From: Hymenobacter psoromatis
GTDB lineage: Bacteria; Bacteroidota; Bacteroidia; Cytophagales; Hymenobacteraceae
Assembly (NCBI GenBank): GCA_001596155.1
Contig: CP014771.1
Coordinates: 248,001-312,000 of the forward strand
Reading direction: 5' to 3'
DNA: 64,000 bases
Below are positions 28,317-36,770 of this stretch, piece after piece. Under the pieces are notes generated by a model that did no database searches, was not told the origin of the DNA, and saw only the letters and a list, made by a program, of their open reading frames with translations. A program made the position numbers and the translations under genes. The number at the start of each line of letters is the position of its first letter. The first letter of the stretch is position 1.

Positions 28317-29177
28317 ATGGACACCACCGCCCACCACAGCCCCGTGCTCGACCGCTTTGCCGCCCAGGAGGCCATCGAGCACGCTTGGCACGACCGTACG
28401 CTGCTCGACCAGCCCGAAACCAAAGCCGCCATCGAGCACACCATTGAAGACCTCGACAAAGGCCACCTGCGCGTGGCCGAGCCGCCCACCGAAGAAGGCG
28501 GCGAGTGGAAAATCAACGAGTGGGTCAAGAAGGCCGTTATCCTTTATTTCCCGCTGCGCCAGATGAGCACCCAGGAGGTCGGCCCCTTCGAATATCACGA
28601 TAAAATGGCCCTCAAAACTGATTACGCCGGCCAGAAAGTGCGCGTGGTGCCGCCCGCCGTGGCCCGCTACGGGGCCTACCTGGCCCCCGGCGTCATCCTG
28701 ATGCCCAGCTACATCAACATCGGTGCTCACGTGGGCGAGGGCACGATGGTGGACACCTGGGCCACCGTGGGCTCGTGCGCCCAGGTGGGCAAACACGTGC
28801 ACCTGAGCGGGGGGGTAGGCCTCGGCGGCGTGCTGGAACCCGTGCAGGCCGCCCCGGTTATTATTGAAGATGGCGCGTTCATCGGTTCGCGCTGCATCCT
28901 GGTCGAAGGCTGCCGCATCGGCAAGGAAGCCGTGATTGGCGCGGGCGTTACCATCACCGGCAGCACCAAGATTATCGACGTCACCAGTCCCGAACCGAAA
29001 GAGTATAAAGGCTACGTGCCGCCGCGCTCGGTCGTCATTCCAGGTACCATTCCCAAACAATTTCCGGCGGGGGAATATCAGGTGCCGTGCGCGCTCATTA
29101 TCGGCCAGCGCAAGCCCAGCACGGATTTAAAAACGAGCCTCAACGACGCGCTGCGCGAACATAACGTATCTATCTGA
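28317..29177 (+). CDS. dapD: 2,3,4,5-tetrahydrodipicolinate N-succinyltransferase
   Basis: A lysine/diaminopimelate pathway enzyme that succinylates tetrahydrodipicolinate. ATG 28317 gives 286 residues. The N-terminal helical part has FAAQEAIEHAWHDRTLLDQ, then VRVVPPAVARYGAYLAPGVI leads into the left-handed beta-helix of hexapeptide repeats (VGEGTMVDTWATVGSCAQVG, GVGLGGVLEP, FIGSRCILVEGC, IGAGVTITGST). The closing KFPAG-like segment is typical. Its stop TGA lies inside the long inverted repeat that separates it from msrA. Confidence 0.95.
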   Translation: MDTTAHHSPVLDRFAAQEAIEHAWHDRTLLDQPETKAAIEHTIEDLDKGHLRVAEPPTEEGGEWKINEWVKKAVILYFPLRQMSTQEVGPFEYHDKMALKTDYAGQKVRVVPPAVARYGAYLAPGVILMPSYINIGAHVGEGTMVDTWATVGSCAQVGKHVHLSGGVGLGGVLEPVQAAPVIIEDGAFIGSRCILVEGCRIGKEAVIGAGVTITGSTKIIDVTSPEPKEYKGYVPPRSVVIPGTIPKQFPAGEYQVPCALIIGQRKPSTDLKTSLNDALREHNVSI

Positions 29178-29365
29178 ACCACGGATTCGACGGATTTTTC
29201 GGATTAATCGGATTTTGTAGTCGATTATTTTCCTTATCCTTAAATTAAAAAGGGCTGTCCATTTGGACAGCCCTTTTTAATTCTGATTAGACCTAATTCT
29301 TACGTACAAATCGACTACAAAATCCGATTAATCCGAAAAATCCGTCGAATCCGTGGTTCAGATAG
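29170..29365. repeat. Palindromic element with 57-bp arms between dapD and msrA
   Basis: Arms 29170-29226 and 29309-29365 are complementary over about 57 bp (the inner 53 checked base by base as perfect). They are built of CGGATT-type units like those at 24841-25034. Both convergent stop codons, dapD TGA 29175-29177 and msrA TGA 29360-29358, lie in the arms at mirror positions. A terminator hairpin sits in the loop. Confidence 0.92.
29247..29278. terminator. Bidirectional intrinsic terminator within the dapD/msrA palindrome
   Basis: AAAAAGGGCTGTCC / GGACAGCCCTTTTT with loop ATTT. The symmetry allows use by both convergent genes. Confidence 0.9.
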
Positions 29366-29894
29366 CCCGCTTCAGTTTCTCACCAAACAGTGCCTTCACC
29401 TTATCCACTTTGGGCTTGGCCACAAACTGGCAATAAGGCTCGTGGCCGTGCATGTTGAAGTAATTCTGATGGTAATCTTCGGCTACATAAAACTCCGGCG
29501 CGGCCGTGATTTCGGTTACCACGGGGTTGGGGAAAGCGTGGCCGTCGTTGAGTTTCTTTTTGTATTCCTCGGCGAGCTTTTTTTGCTCGTCGCCGTGGTA
29601 ATAAATAACCGAGCGGTACTGCGTGCCGGTATCATTACCCTGGCGGTTGAGGGTCGTCGGGTCGTGGGTTTTCCAGAAGATTTCCAGCAACTCTTTATAG
29701 CTGATTACGGCCGGGTCGAACGCAACATCAATTACCTCAGCGTGGCCGGTCATGCCGCTGCATACTTCCTTGTAGGTGGGGTTTTTGATGCGGCCCCCGG
29801 CGTAGCCCGACACCACTTTTTCTACCCCCTTCAAATTCTGAAAAACGGCCTCGACGCACCAAAAGCAGCCGGCCCCAAAGGTTGCATGTTCCAT
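29358..29894 (-). CDS. msrA: Peptide-methionine (S)-S-oxide reductase MsrA
   Basis: A 178-residue enzyme repairing S-methionine sulfoxide. The catalytic motif GAGCFWCVEAVF is at residues 7-18, followed by VSGYAGG, YKEVCSGMTGHAEVI, the DPTTLNRQGNDTGTQYRS substrate region and YHQNYF near the C-terminus. No MsrB domain is fused. Start ATG 29894 leaves the motif in the standard position. The stop lies in the adjacent palindrome. Confidence 0.96.
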   Translation of the reverse strand: MEHATFGAGCFWCVEAVFQNLKGVEKVVSGYAGGRIKNPTYKEVCSGMTGHAEVIDVAFDPAVISYKELLEIFWKTHDPTTLNRQGNDTGTQYRSVIYYHGDEQKKLAEEYKKKLNDGHAFPNPVVTEITAAPEFYVAEDYHQNYFNMHGHEPYCQFVAKPKVDKVKALFGEKLKRAI

Positions 29895-30009
29895 AAAATC
29901 GCAGATTTACGCGGATTAAATTGATTGCGCTGATTCTGACGTCAGCGTGTCTGGTTAACGGGATTTTGGGTAGTACCGTTCAGTATAGTCTGGATGGTGC
30001 GAGTTTACC

Positions 30010-30897
30010 CTATTTGCGAAAACGAGCGGCCACTACCAGGTCTTTTGAGCCGGGCGTGTACTGGTAAAAGCCCTCGCCCGATTTCACGCCCAGGCGGCCG
30101 GCCATCACCATGTTTACCAGCAGCGGGCAGGGCGCGTACTTGGGGTTGCCAAGGCCCTCGTGCAGCACCCGCAGGATGGCCAGGCACACGTCGAGCCCAA
30201 TAAAATCGGCGAGCTGCAACGGGCCCATCGGGTGGGCCATGCCGAGCTTCATCACCGTATCAATTTCCTCCACGCCCGCTACCCCCTCAAACAGGCTGAT
30301 AATGGCCTCGTTAATCATGGGCATGAGAATGCGGTTGGCCACGAAGCCGGGGTAGTCATTGACCTCGGTGGGCGTTTTGCCGAGCTGGCGCGACAGCTCC
30401 ATCACGCGCCGCGTCACCTCATCGGAAGTGGCGTAGCCGCGAATAACCTCCACCAGCTTCATCACCGGCACGGGATTCATAAAGTGCATCCCAATTACCT
30501 GGGTAGGGCGCTTGGTGACGGCCGCGATTTTGGTAATCGAAATCGACGACGTGTTGCTGGCCAATATGGCCCCGGCCGGCGCGCACTGGTCGAGGTCGCG
30601 GAAAATCTGGAGCTTGAGGTCCACGTTTTCGGTGGCAGCTTCTACTACCAACTCGGCGTTGGCTACGCCCTCGGCCAGGCTCGTGAAGGTGCGCAGGCGA
30701 CCCAGAGTGGCCACTTTGTCGTCCTCGCTAAAAGTGGCTTTGGTCACCTGGCGGCCGAGGTTTTTAGTGATGATAGTCAGCGCTTTATCAAGCGCCGGCT
30801 GGTTGATATCAATGAGGGCCACGGAGAATCCGTGCTGGGCAAAAACGTGGGCAATACCATTGCCCATCGTGCCCGAGCCAATAACGGCAACGTGCAT
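30010..30897 (-). CDS. 3-hydroxybutyryl-CoA dehydrogenase
   Basis: A 295-residue 3-hydroxyacyl-CoA dehydrogenase: NAD-binding GSGTMGNGIAHVFAQ at the N-terminus, then LASNTSSISITKIA, the MHFMNPVPVMKLVEVI substrate segment with the catalytic His, and NDYPGFVANRILMPMINEAI. PMGPLQLADFIGLDV follows. It probably works in butanoyl/acetoacetyl-CoA or polyhydroxybutyrate-type metabolism. The substrate is inferred from family (PaaH/Hbd type). Confidence 0.92.
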   Translation of the reverse strand: MHVAVIGSGTMGNGIAHVFAQHGFSVALIDINQPALDKALTIITKNLGRQVTKATFSEDDKVATLGRLRTFTSLAEGVANAELVVEAATENVDLKLQIFRDLDQCAPAGAILASNTSSISITKIAAVTKRPTQVIGMHFMNPVPVMKLVEVIRGYATSDEVTRRVMELSRQLGKTPTEVNDYPGFVANRILMPMINEAIISLFEGVAGVEEIDTVMKLGMAHPMGPLQLADFIGLDVCLAILRVLHEGLGNPKYAPCPLLVNMVMAGRLGVKSGEGFYQYTPGSKDLVVAARFRK

Positions 30898-31104
30898 GGG
30901 TGGGAGAAAAAGAGGGGGGTAGGAAAAACGGCCGGCCGTGGGTAGCTGCCGCTCCGCAAAGCTACTGCGACCAACCAGGAGTGGCGAACAGGTGAGTTTT
31001 TTTAGTAGATATTCATCCTTTTCCCGCCCACCCCGTACAAAGCCCTACCAAGCCGCAAAGGTTTGTTTCCATCCTTCTCACCACTCCTCTTTCTCTTTTC
31101 ACTC

Positions 31105-31275
31105 ATGGGCAATTTGTTGTATATCATCGCCGTCGTTCTCATCCTCATCTGGGCCCTCGGCTTCTTCGGCATCCTGGGTGCTGGTCTAGCCGGCAACAAC
31201 CTGCTGCACATCCTGTTGGTGATTGCCATTATTGCCATTCTACTGCGCGTTATCAGCGGCCGCAACCCGGTTTAG
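31105..31275 (+). CDS. Lmo0937-family small membrane protein
   Basis: A 56-residue protein of two hydrophobic helices: LLYIIAVVLILIWALGFFG and HILLVIAIIAILLRVI. A glycine-rich turn joins them and a short basic tail (SGRNPV) ends it. This is the pattern of the lmo0937/DUF5670 family, of unknown function, often stress-related in annotation. ATG 31105 is the only sensible start. A strong terminator follows. Confidence 0.85.
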   Translation: MGNLLYIIAVVLILIWALGFFGILGAGLAGNNLLHILLVIAIIAILLRVISGRNPV

Positions 31276-31296
31276 TAGAGTTTAGCCGCCTGCAAT

Positions 31297-31334
31297 AAGA
31301 AAACCCCCGCCGTGCTTACGGTGGGGGTTTTCTT
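31297..31334. terminator. Bidirectional intrinsic terminator
   Basis: AAGAAAACCCCC / GGGGGTTTTCTT arms, between the small membrane protein gene and the convergent outer membrane protein gene. Confidence 0.9.
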
Positions 31335-31351
31335 ATGCCTGGTCCTGGCAG

Positions 31352-32187
31352 CTAGCGGCCGATATTAAACAGGAAATTGAAGCGAATTACCGGGTTGGGA
31401 TAAATGCTGTTGTAGTTGTCCTGAAAATTGTAGAGCAGCACAATATCAGCGGCCGCGCGGTTGCTGATTTGCGAGCGGTAACCGATGCCCGCCAGCGGCG
31501 TCTGCACCGAACGATTGATGGTGCTGAAATTACCGTAATTGTCCTGCGCCAGCAGCTGCGCCTTCGTCACCTCGTATTCGGCGTGTATGAAGAAATTAGC
31601 AACCACCATGAGTTGGGCAAAGCCTTTTACGCCAAAGCTGCTGGTGCTGAAATTGGTGCTGCCGTTCGTGTTATAGCCGTTGCTGATGCCGTAGTTGCTG
31701 TACGCGTAGCTGATGCCCGGTCCAATGGAAAGCCGGTCGTTCACGCGGTAGCCGATAGCCGGCGAAATGCTGAAATTGAACTGGCTGTAGCCCGAATAAG
31801 AGCTGTAGCCTAGGCCCAGGCCCGAGTACACGAACAACTTGGTGTATTGCTCGGCGTGCTGCTGCGCGGCCTTGCGCGTCTGCTCGCGGCCCGGCAACTC
31901 CAGTCCCGATGGGCTGCCCTGGCTGGGGGCGGGTAGGGGCTCGGCCTGGCTGGATTGGGCCGGCTGGGGGGGGTAGGGCGAGCCGGGGCCGGCGTGTACA
32001 CCGGGATGGTCGGTGCCACGCCGGCCGAGTCGGCCGCCGGGCGCGGGGTATTCACCGGAGCCGGCCGCGCGGCGGGCAACGAGCCGGGAGGCGCGGTGTT
32101 AAGCGCGGGCTTGTTCTGGGCCAGGCTGCGGCCGGGGGCCAGCAGAGCCACGGCCCCTAATAAAAATGGAAAAAGCAGACGTTTCAT
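31352..32187 (-). pseudogene. Outer membrane beta-barrel protein, frameshifted in a G-run motif
   Basis: The minus-strand frame from ATG 32187 has a signal peptide (MKRLLFPFLLGAVALLAPG) and a Pro/Ala-rich segment. The continuing beta-barrel sequence is in another frame: YTKLFVYSGLGLGYSSYSGY, SISPAIGYRVNDRLSIGPG, aromatic-ended alternating strands, ending VIRFNFLFNIGR. The frames join in the C run of a CCCTACCCCCCCC tract (G8 on the + strand, about 31965-31975). One extra base there, or two fewer, restores a continuous protein of about 278 residues. It is either slippage or a homopolymer base-calling error. The barrel resembles small OmpW/porin-like proteins of unknown role. Confidence 0.7.
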
Positions 32188-32278
32188 GAAGGGAAATTAG
32201 CGGCGCGGCACGAAGAGAAAATGAAGAAGCCCGGCTTACTAGACCAAACCCCGAAAAGAGTCGGCTTAATTCCTGATT

Positions 32279-33901
32279 TTAAGCCAACTGATACATTTTC
32301 TGACGCTGGGCTTTCAGCGTCTCATCGGCCAGGTATTCTTCGTAGTTCATGCGGCGGTCGATGATGCCTTCGGGCGTGAGCTCGATAATGCGGTTGGCCA
32401 CCGTCTCGATAAACTGCAAGTCGTGCGAGGCGAAGATGAGTGAGCCGGTGAAGTCTTTTAGGCCGTTGTTCAGGGCCTGAATGCTTTCCAGGTCCAGATG
32501 GTTCGTGGGGTCGTCCATCACCAGCACGTTGCCGCTTTCGAGCATCATCTTGCTCAGCATGCAGCGCACTTTTTCGCCGCCGCTCAGCACGTTGGGCTTC
32601 TTCTGGCTCTCCTCGCCCGAAAACAGCATGCGGCCCAACCAGCCGCGCACGAAGCTCTCGTCCTTGTCGGTCGAGTATTGGCGCAGCCAGTCCACCAGGT
32701 TCATGTTGTCGGCCTGGAAGAAGCCGCTGTTTTCCTTTGGGAAGTAGCTGGGCGTGATGGTGGTGCCCCAATCGGCCTCGCCTTTGTCGGCCGTCGCTTC
32801 CTTAAATAAAATATCGAACAGCATGGAAGCCGCCCGGTCGTCGCGGCCCACAATGGCGATTTTATCCCCCTTGTCGAGCGTAAACGACACGTTCTTAATC
32901 ACCGACTGGCCATCCACGGCTTTGCTCACGCCTTCCACGGTCAGCAGCTGGTTGCCGGCTTCGCGCTCGGGCTTGAAGGCAATGTAGGGGTAGCGGCGCG
33001 ACGAGGGCTTGATTTCCTCCAGCGTCAGCTTTTGCAGCAGCTTCTGGCGACTCGTGGCTTGCTTGGATTTCGAGGCGTTGGCCGAGAAGCGGCGCACGAA
33101 TTCTTCCAATTCCTTGCGCTTGTCCTCGGTTTTCTTGTTCACGTCCTGCCGCTGGCGCAAGGCCAGCTGGCTGCTCTCATACCAGAAGCCGTAGTTGCCG
33201 GGGTACATCGTGATTTTCGAGAAATCCAGGTCGGCCATGTAGTTGCACACGGCATCGAGAAAGTGGCGGTCGTGGCTCACCACAATCACCGTGTTCTGAA
33301 AGCCATCCAGGAAGTTTTCGAGCCAGAGCACACTCTCGGCGTCGAGGTTGTTGGTGGGCTCGTCGAGCAGCAGCACGTCAGGGTTGCCAAACAGCGCCTG
33401 CGCCAGCAGCACGCGCACTTTTTCCGAAGCGCCGAGGTCCGACATCACGCTATAGTGCTTGTCTTCGGTAATGCCCAGACCGCTGAGCAGCTCAGCAGCC
33501 TCATAGTCGGCGTTCCAGCCTTCGAGGTCGGCAAATTCGCCTTCCAGAATGGCGGCGCGCTCGCCGTCGGCGTCCGAAAAATCAGCCTTGGCATAGAGCG
33601 CGTCCTTTTCGCTCATCACCGCCCACAGCCGCTGGTGGCCCTGAATAACAGTCTGGAGCACCTGCTGGTCGTCGTAGGCAAACTGATTCTGCTTGAGCAC
33701 GGCCAAGCGCTGGCCGGCGGGCAGCGCTACCGAGCCGGTGTTGGGCTCCAGCTCGCCGGACAAAATCTTGAGAAAAGTTGATTTGCCGGCGCCGTTGGCC
33801 CCAATCAGGCCGTAACAGTTGCCGGGCAAAAACTTCACCGTTACGTCTTCAAACAGCACCCGCTTGCCATAGCGCAAGCTCACGTTGGTCGTGGAAATCA
33901 T
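32279..33901 (-). CDS. ABC-F family ATP-binding protein (YkpA/YbiT type)
   Basis: A 540-residue soluble protein with two ATPase domains and no membrane segments, acting on ribosomes. The first domain has Walker A GANGAGKST near 35-43 and LLLDEPTNNLD. The interdomain linker holds FSANASKSKQATSRQKLL and SSRRYPYI. The second domain has a degenerate Walker A (GRDDRAASM), signature VLSGGEKVRCML and VMDDPTNHLD, with Asp in place of the usual catalytic Glu. The degenerate second P-loop is, from memory, shared by this subfamily. Translation-factor role rather than antibiotic resistance is inferred. Confidence 0.9.
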   Translation of the reverse strand: MISTTNVSLRYGKRVLFEDVTVKFLPGNCYGLIGANGAGKSTFLKILSGELEPNTGSVALPAGQRLAVLKQNQFAYDDQQVLQTVIQGHQRLWAVMSEKDALYAKADFSDADGERAAILEGEFADLEGWNADYEAAELLSGLGITEDKHYSVMSDLGASEKVRVLLAQALFGNPDVLLLDEPTNNLDAESVLWLENFLDGFQNTVIVVSHDRHFLDAVCNYMADLDFSKITMYPGNYGFWYESSQLALRQRQDVNKKTEDKRKELEEFVRRFSANASKSKQATSRQKLLQKLTLEEIKPSSRRYPYIAFKPEREAGNQLLTVEGVSKAVDGQSVIKNVSFTLDKGDKIAIVGRDDRAASMLFDILFKEATADKGEADWGTTITPSYFPKENSGFFQADNMNLVDWLRQYSTDKDESFVRGWLGRMLFSGEESQKKPNVLSGGEKVRCMLSKMMLESGNVLVMDDPTNHLDLESIQALNNGLKDFTGSLIFASHDLQFIETVANRIIELTPEGIIDRRMNYEEYLADETLKAQRQKMYQLA

Positions 33902-34103
33902 TTAAAACCGGAATAAAAAACCAAAAAATCCTTGCAAAAATACGCCGCCGCCCCGCCTTACCCTACCCTAACGCCGGCGGGCACCGATTTGTGCCCCCGG
34001 CAGCGGGCACAACATCCGGCCGCCAAATGCAGTATAGCCTAATCAGCTGGCCTTTCGGGCCGCTTTTGCGGCTTTCCTCTCCTCACACTACTTCCTTTTC
34101 CTT

Positions 34104-34598
34104 ATGGCTGCCCGCCCCACGACCGCATCTGCCGGCCCCACCCTCACCCCCGAACGAAATGGTGTCCGCTTTGGCGTCATGACCGGGGCAGTGCTCTGCG
34201 TTTATACGCTGCTAGCCGCCCTGTTCGGCTTTTTCTCGCACATTGAAGCCGGTAGCCTCGACGTGCTTATTCTGGTGCTGGGCTCGGTGCTGGCCATTCG
34301 GAACCTGCGCCAGGTGCGGGGCGAGCAAATGCCCTACCTCGGGGGCTACGGCACTGGCATCGTGACCGCGCTGGTGGCTTCCGTTATCCTGGGCCTGTTT
34401 TTTATTATTATTTCGACTATTATGCCTAAGTCCTTGGACCTGACGCAGGTAGAAAATCTATTTGGTTTCGACCTCTCGATAGTAGTCGCTTTTCTGGCCA
34501 TTATCCTCATGGGCAGCATGACAGGTGTTATCACCTCGCTCATCGCCATGCAGTATTTCAAAGTGGACTCCATCGACCCACTGAAAATAATGGAATAA
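34104..34598 (+). CDS. DUF4199 family membrane protein
   Basis: A 164-residue protein with four hydrophobic segments (GVMTGAVLCVYTLLAALFGF, LDVLILVLGSVLAI, IVTALVASVILGLFF, IVVAFLAIILMGS). RQVRGEQMPYLGGYGTGI, typical of DUF4199, lies between helices 2 and 3. Function is unknown; the family is mainly Bacteroidetes. ATG 34104 follows a T/C-rich leader. Confidence 0.85.
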   Translation: MAARPTTASAGPTLTPERNGVRFGVMTGAVLCVYTLLAALFGFFSHIEAGSLDVLILVLGSVLAIRNLRQVRGEQMPYLGGYGTGIVTALVASVILGLFFIIISTIMPKSLDLTQVENLFGFDLSIVVAFLAIILMGSMTGVITSLIAMQYFKVDSIDPLKIME

Positions 34599-34615
34599 AG
34601 CCTCGGCTTACCCTA

Positions 34616-34658
34616 CGCAAAAGCCCCTTGGTTCGCAAAGAACCGGGGGGCTTTTGCG
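34616..34658. terminator. Intrinsic terminator between convergent DUF4199 gene and coaD
   Basis: CGCAAAAGCCCC..GGTTC / GAACC..GGGGCTTTTGCG stem; symmetrical enough for both directions. Confidence 0.85.
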
Positions 34659-34673
34659 TTAAGAGCCAGGCAG

Positions 34674-35144
34674 CTACGCCGGCTTGGGAGGGGGTAGGGC
34701 GAACGGCACGAACGGCGTCACGTCGCCGCCGTAGCGGTGAATATCGCGCACGATGGTGCTGCTGATGGCCGCCAGCGTGGGTGCCGTGAGCAGCGACACC
34801 GTTTCCAGCTCGGGATAAAGCAGGCGATTGGCCTGGCCGATGCTGTTTTCGTACTCAAAATCGAGCGTATTGCGCAGGCCACGCAGCAAGTAGCGCGCGC
34901 CAGTGGCGCGGGCAAATTCCACCGTTAGGCCCTGGTAGCTGCGCACCGACACGCGCGGCTCGTTCTGAAACAAGGCTTCGAGCTGCGCCATCATCCAGTC
35001 GAGGGGTAGGTAGCGCTGCTTGCTGCTATTGGTGCCCAGGGCAATAATTACCTCATCGAACAGCCCCGCGCCGCGCCGCACCATGTCGAGGTGGCCGGTG
35101 GTAAACGGGTCGAAGGAACCGGGAAAAAGGGCGATTTTTTTCAT
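34674..35144 (-). CDS. coaD: Pantetheine-phosphate adenylyltransferase
   Basis: Coenzyme A synthesis step transferring AMP to 4'-phosphopantetheine. The 156-residue protein has the nucleotidyltransferase start IALFPGSFDPFTTGHLDM with the T/HxGH-like motif. It also has ALGTNSSKQ, YLLRGLRNTLDFEYE and SSTIVRDIHRYGGDV (ISSTxVR). Start ATG 35144 leaves the motif at residue 3 as usual. A DUF3822 gene lies just upstream in the same direction, a common Bacteroidetes pairing. Confidence 0.96.
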   Translation of the reverse strand: MKKIALFPGSFDPFTTGHLDMVRRGAGLFDEVIIALGTNSSKQRYLPLDWMMAQLEALFQNEPRVSVRSYQGLTVEFARATGARYLLRGLRNTLDFEYENSIGQANRLLYPELETVSLLTAPTLAAISSTIVRDIHRYGGDVTPFVPFALPPPKPA

Positions 35145-35178
35145 GAAATTGGAGCGCCGCCGCGTCCTGGGTCAACAG

Positions 35179-36096
35179 CTATTCGCAATAAACCAGGCTG
35201 AACAAGTCGAAATGCCGGTAGTCGGCCACCTCATTCAGGTAATAAAAATACTGCACCCCAAAAGGCCGCGCCCCAAAGCGCAGGTGGCGCACGTAGGTGC
35301 CAAGCAGCGCAAATGTGGCCGAGTCGCTGGTCAATTCGCCCCAAATAGTCACCGGGTCGCGGTCGGGGTTCAGGCCCAGCTCCTGCATCACCAGGATAAC
35401 GTAGTAGGCCACATCCTCGGCCGTGCTCACGGCAAAGGTGTTGCAAAACTCCAGCTGCGGGCCCAGCACCACGGCCGTCAGCTCCTGCTCGGCCAGGCTG
35501 AGGTAGAGCTGGCGCGGCGTGGTGCCGCGCTGGTGCAGCAGGCCCGCCAGCAGGGCGCTGGTGGCGGGCAGCAGCCGCGCGCTGGGCCCGTGCGCCGTGT
35601 AGAGCCAGTGCGACAAGTCGTGGCGCGCCGCGAAAATGCTCACGATGTCGGTGGCCGGCGCGGGCAGGGGTAGGGCGTAGGCCAGGGCCTCCTCGGTGGG
35701 GGCCAGCGCGTGGTGCGGGCGCAGGTAGGCGTTCTCGTCGCCGGGCCGGTAGAGGGGCGCGGGCAGCAGCGTGCTGGCCGTGCCCGCCAGCGCCAGCCGC
35801 AGCCGTGCCCAGCCGGCGTGGCCCAGCAGCGGGTGGGTGGCCGCGGCCGCGGGCAGGTCGGCCAGGCCCGCGAGCGGCTGGTCGTCGAAGGCCACTATTT
35901 TTTGGCGGGCCACGTCCAGCGCCGCCACGCGCAGCCTGGTAGGCCCGGCCAGGGCATAGAGGTGGTAGGCCGTGGGGTTCGCGAGGTCGAAGGTGTCGTC
36001 GCGGAGGCTTACCGCGGCGGGGGCGGGTAGGATAGGGGTGGTAGGCACGGCCGGCAAAGATAAGTTTTTGGGACCGGGTTGGTAGAAGTAGCCCAC
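35179..36096 (-). CDS. DUF3822 family protein
   Basis: A 305-residue protein with an actin/HSP70-like layout suggested by alternating strands and small glycine-poor motifs, as in DUF3822. Recognisable pieces are VSLRDDTFDLANPTAYHLYA at the start, YIV-type strands, LYLSLAEQELTAVVLG, CNTFAVSTAEDVAYYVILVM and HFDLFSLVYCE at the end. The family co-occurs with coaD in Bacteroidetes. Function is unknown. 34 bases separate it from coaD, so the two are probably co-transcribed. Confidence 0.8.
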   Translation of the reverse strand: MGYFYQPGPKNLSLPAVPTTPILPAPAAVSLRDDTFDLANPTAYHLYALAGPTRLRVAALDVARQKIVAFDDQPLAGLADLPAAAATHPLLGHAGWARLRLALAGTASTLLPAPLYRPGDENAYLRPHHALAPTEEALAYALPLPAPATDIVSIFAARHDLSHWLYTAHGPSARLLPATSALLAGLLHQRGTTPRQLYLSLAEQELTAVVLGPQLEFCNTFAVSTAEDVAYYVILVMQELGLNPDRDPVTIWGELTSDSATFALLGTYVRHLRFGARPFGVQYFYYLNEVADYRHFDLFSLVYCE

Positions 36097-36227
36097 GCTT
36101 TCAGCTTCTTATCTGAGTAAGTTGCTGAAAATCAGAAATAAGTATGCTTGCAATTGCTCTGTCAGCGGCCGCCCTATCCCCTTGTCGGGCCTGAAGGCCA
36201 CGCCCTGGCGAACCCCACGCGCTGCGG

Positions 36228-36737
36228 CTAGGCATTCAGCAGCACCTGGGGCACGAATACGTCGTCGGTACTCAGCAGCCCGCGCAGTATCGGGTGGACC
36301 TGGGCGGGCGGCAGGGCCAGCAGCTGGCGCGGCGTGAGCCAGGCCAACTCGCTGAGCAGCTGGCTATCGGGGGCGTGCTCGGGGTCGTGGCCCAGGCGGG
36401 GGGTAGCGGTGGGGTCTTCGGCCGTTACTTCAAAAAACAGCTCCAGCGCCTGCAGCGCATCGCGCCGAAACTCGTGCAGGTGCAGCTGCCGGCCCACCCG
36501 CACGGCCAGCCCGGTTTCTTCCTGAAATTCGCGTACCAGCGCCTCTTTCAAGCTCTCACCGAAGGCCCAGCCCCCGCCTGGCGGCGACCAGAACGTGGCC
36601 CCATTGGGTAGCAAGCCCCGGTGGGCCGCCAGCAAAATGGTGCCCTGGCGCACCAGCAGCCCCCCCACGCGCACGCGCACCAGTCCGTTATAAGGAGTTA
36701 GCAAAGAGCTATTTGAGTCAGATTCGGCACCGGGCAT
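36228..36737 (-). CDS. NUDIX hydrolase
   Basis: A 169-residue enzyme with the full Nudix box GGGWAFGESLKEALVREFQEETG (shown in part: REFQEETGL), the metal-binding helix for pyrophosphate hydrolysis. The flanking strands VRVRVGGLLVRQGTILLAAH and FRRDALQALELFFEV are typical. Substrate cannot be told from sequence; nucleoside diphosphate derivatives are usual. Upstream of the box, RGLLPNGATFWSPP carries the usual W-x-P-P-G entry. Confidence 0.9.
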   Translation of the reverse strand: MPGAESDSNSSLLTPYNGLVRVRVGGLLVRQGTILLAAHRGLLPNGATFWSPPGGGWAFGESLKEALVREFQEETGLAVRVGRQLHLHEFRRDALQALELFFEVTAEDPTATPRLGHDPEHAPDSQLLSELAWLTPRQLLALPPAQVHPILRGLLSTDDVFVPQVLLNA

Positions 36738-36770
36738 AAAGGCGATATTAGTTCAGGGATAGGGTTGCCT

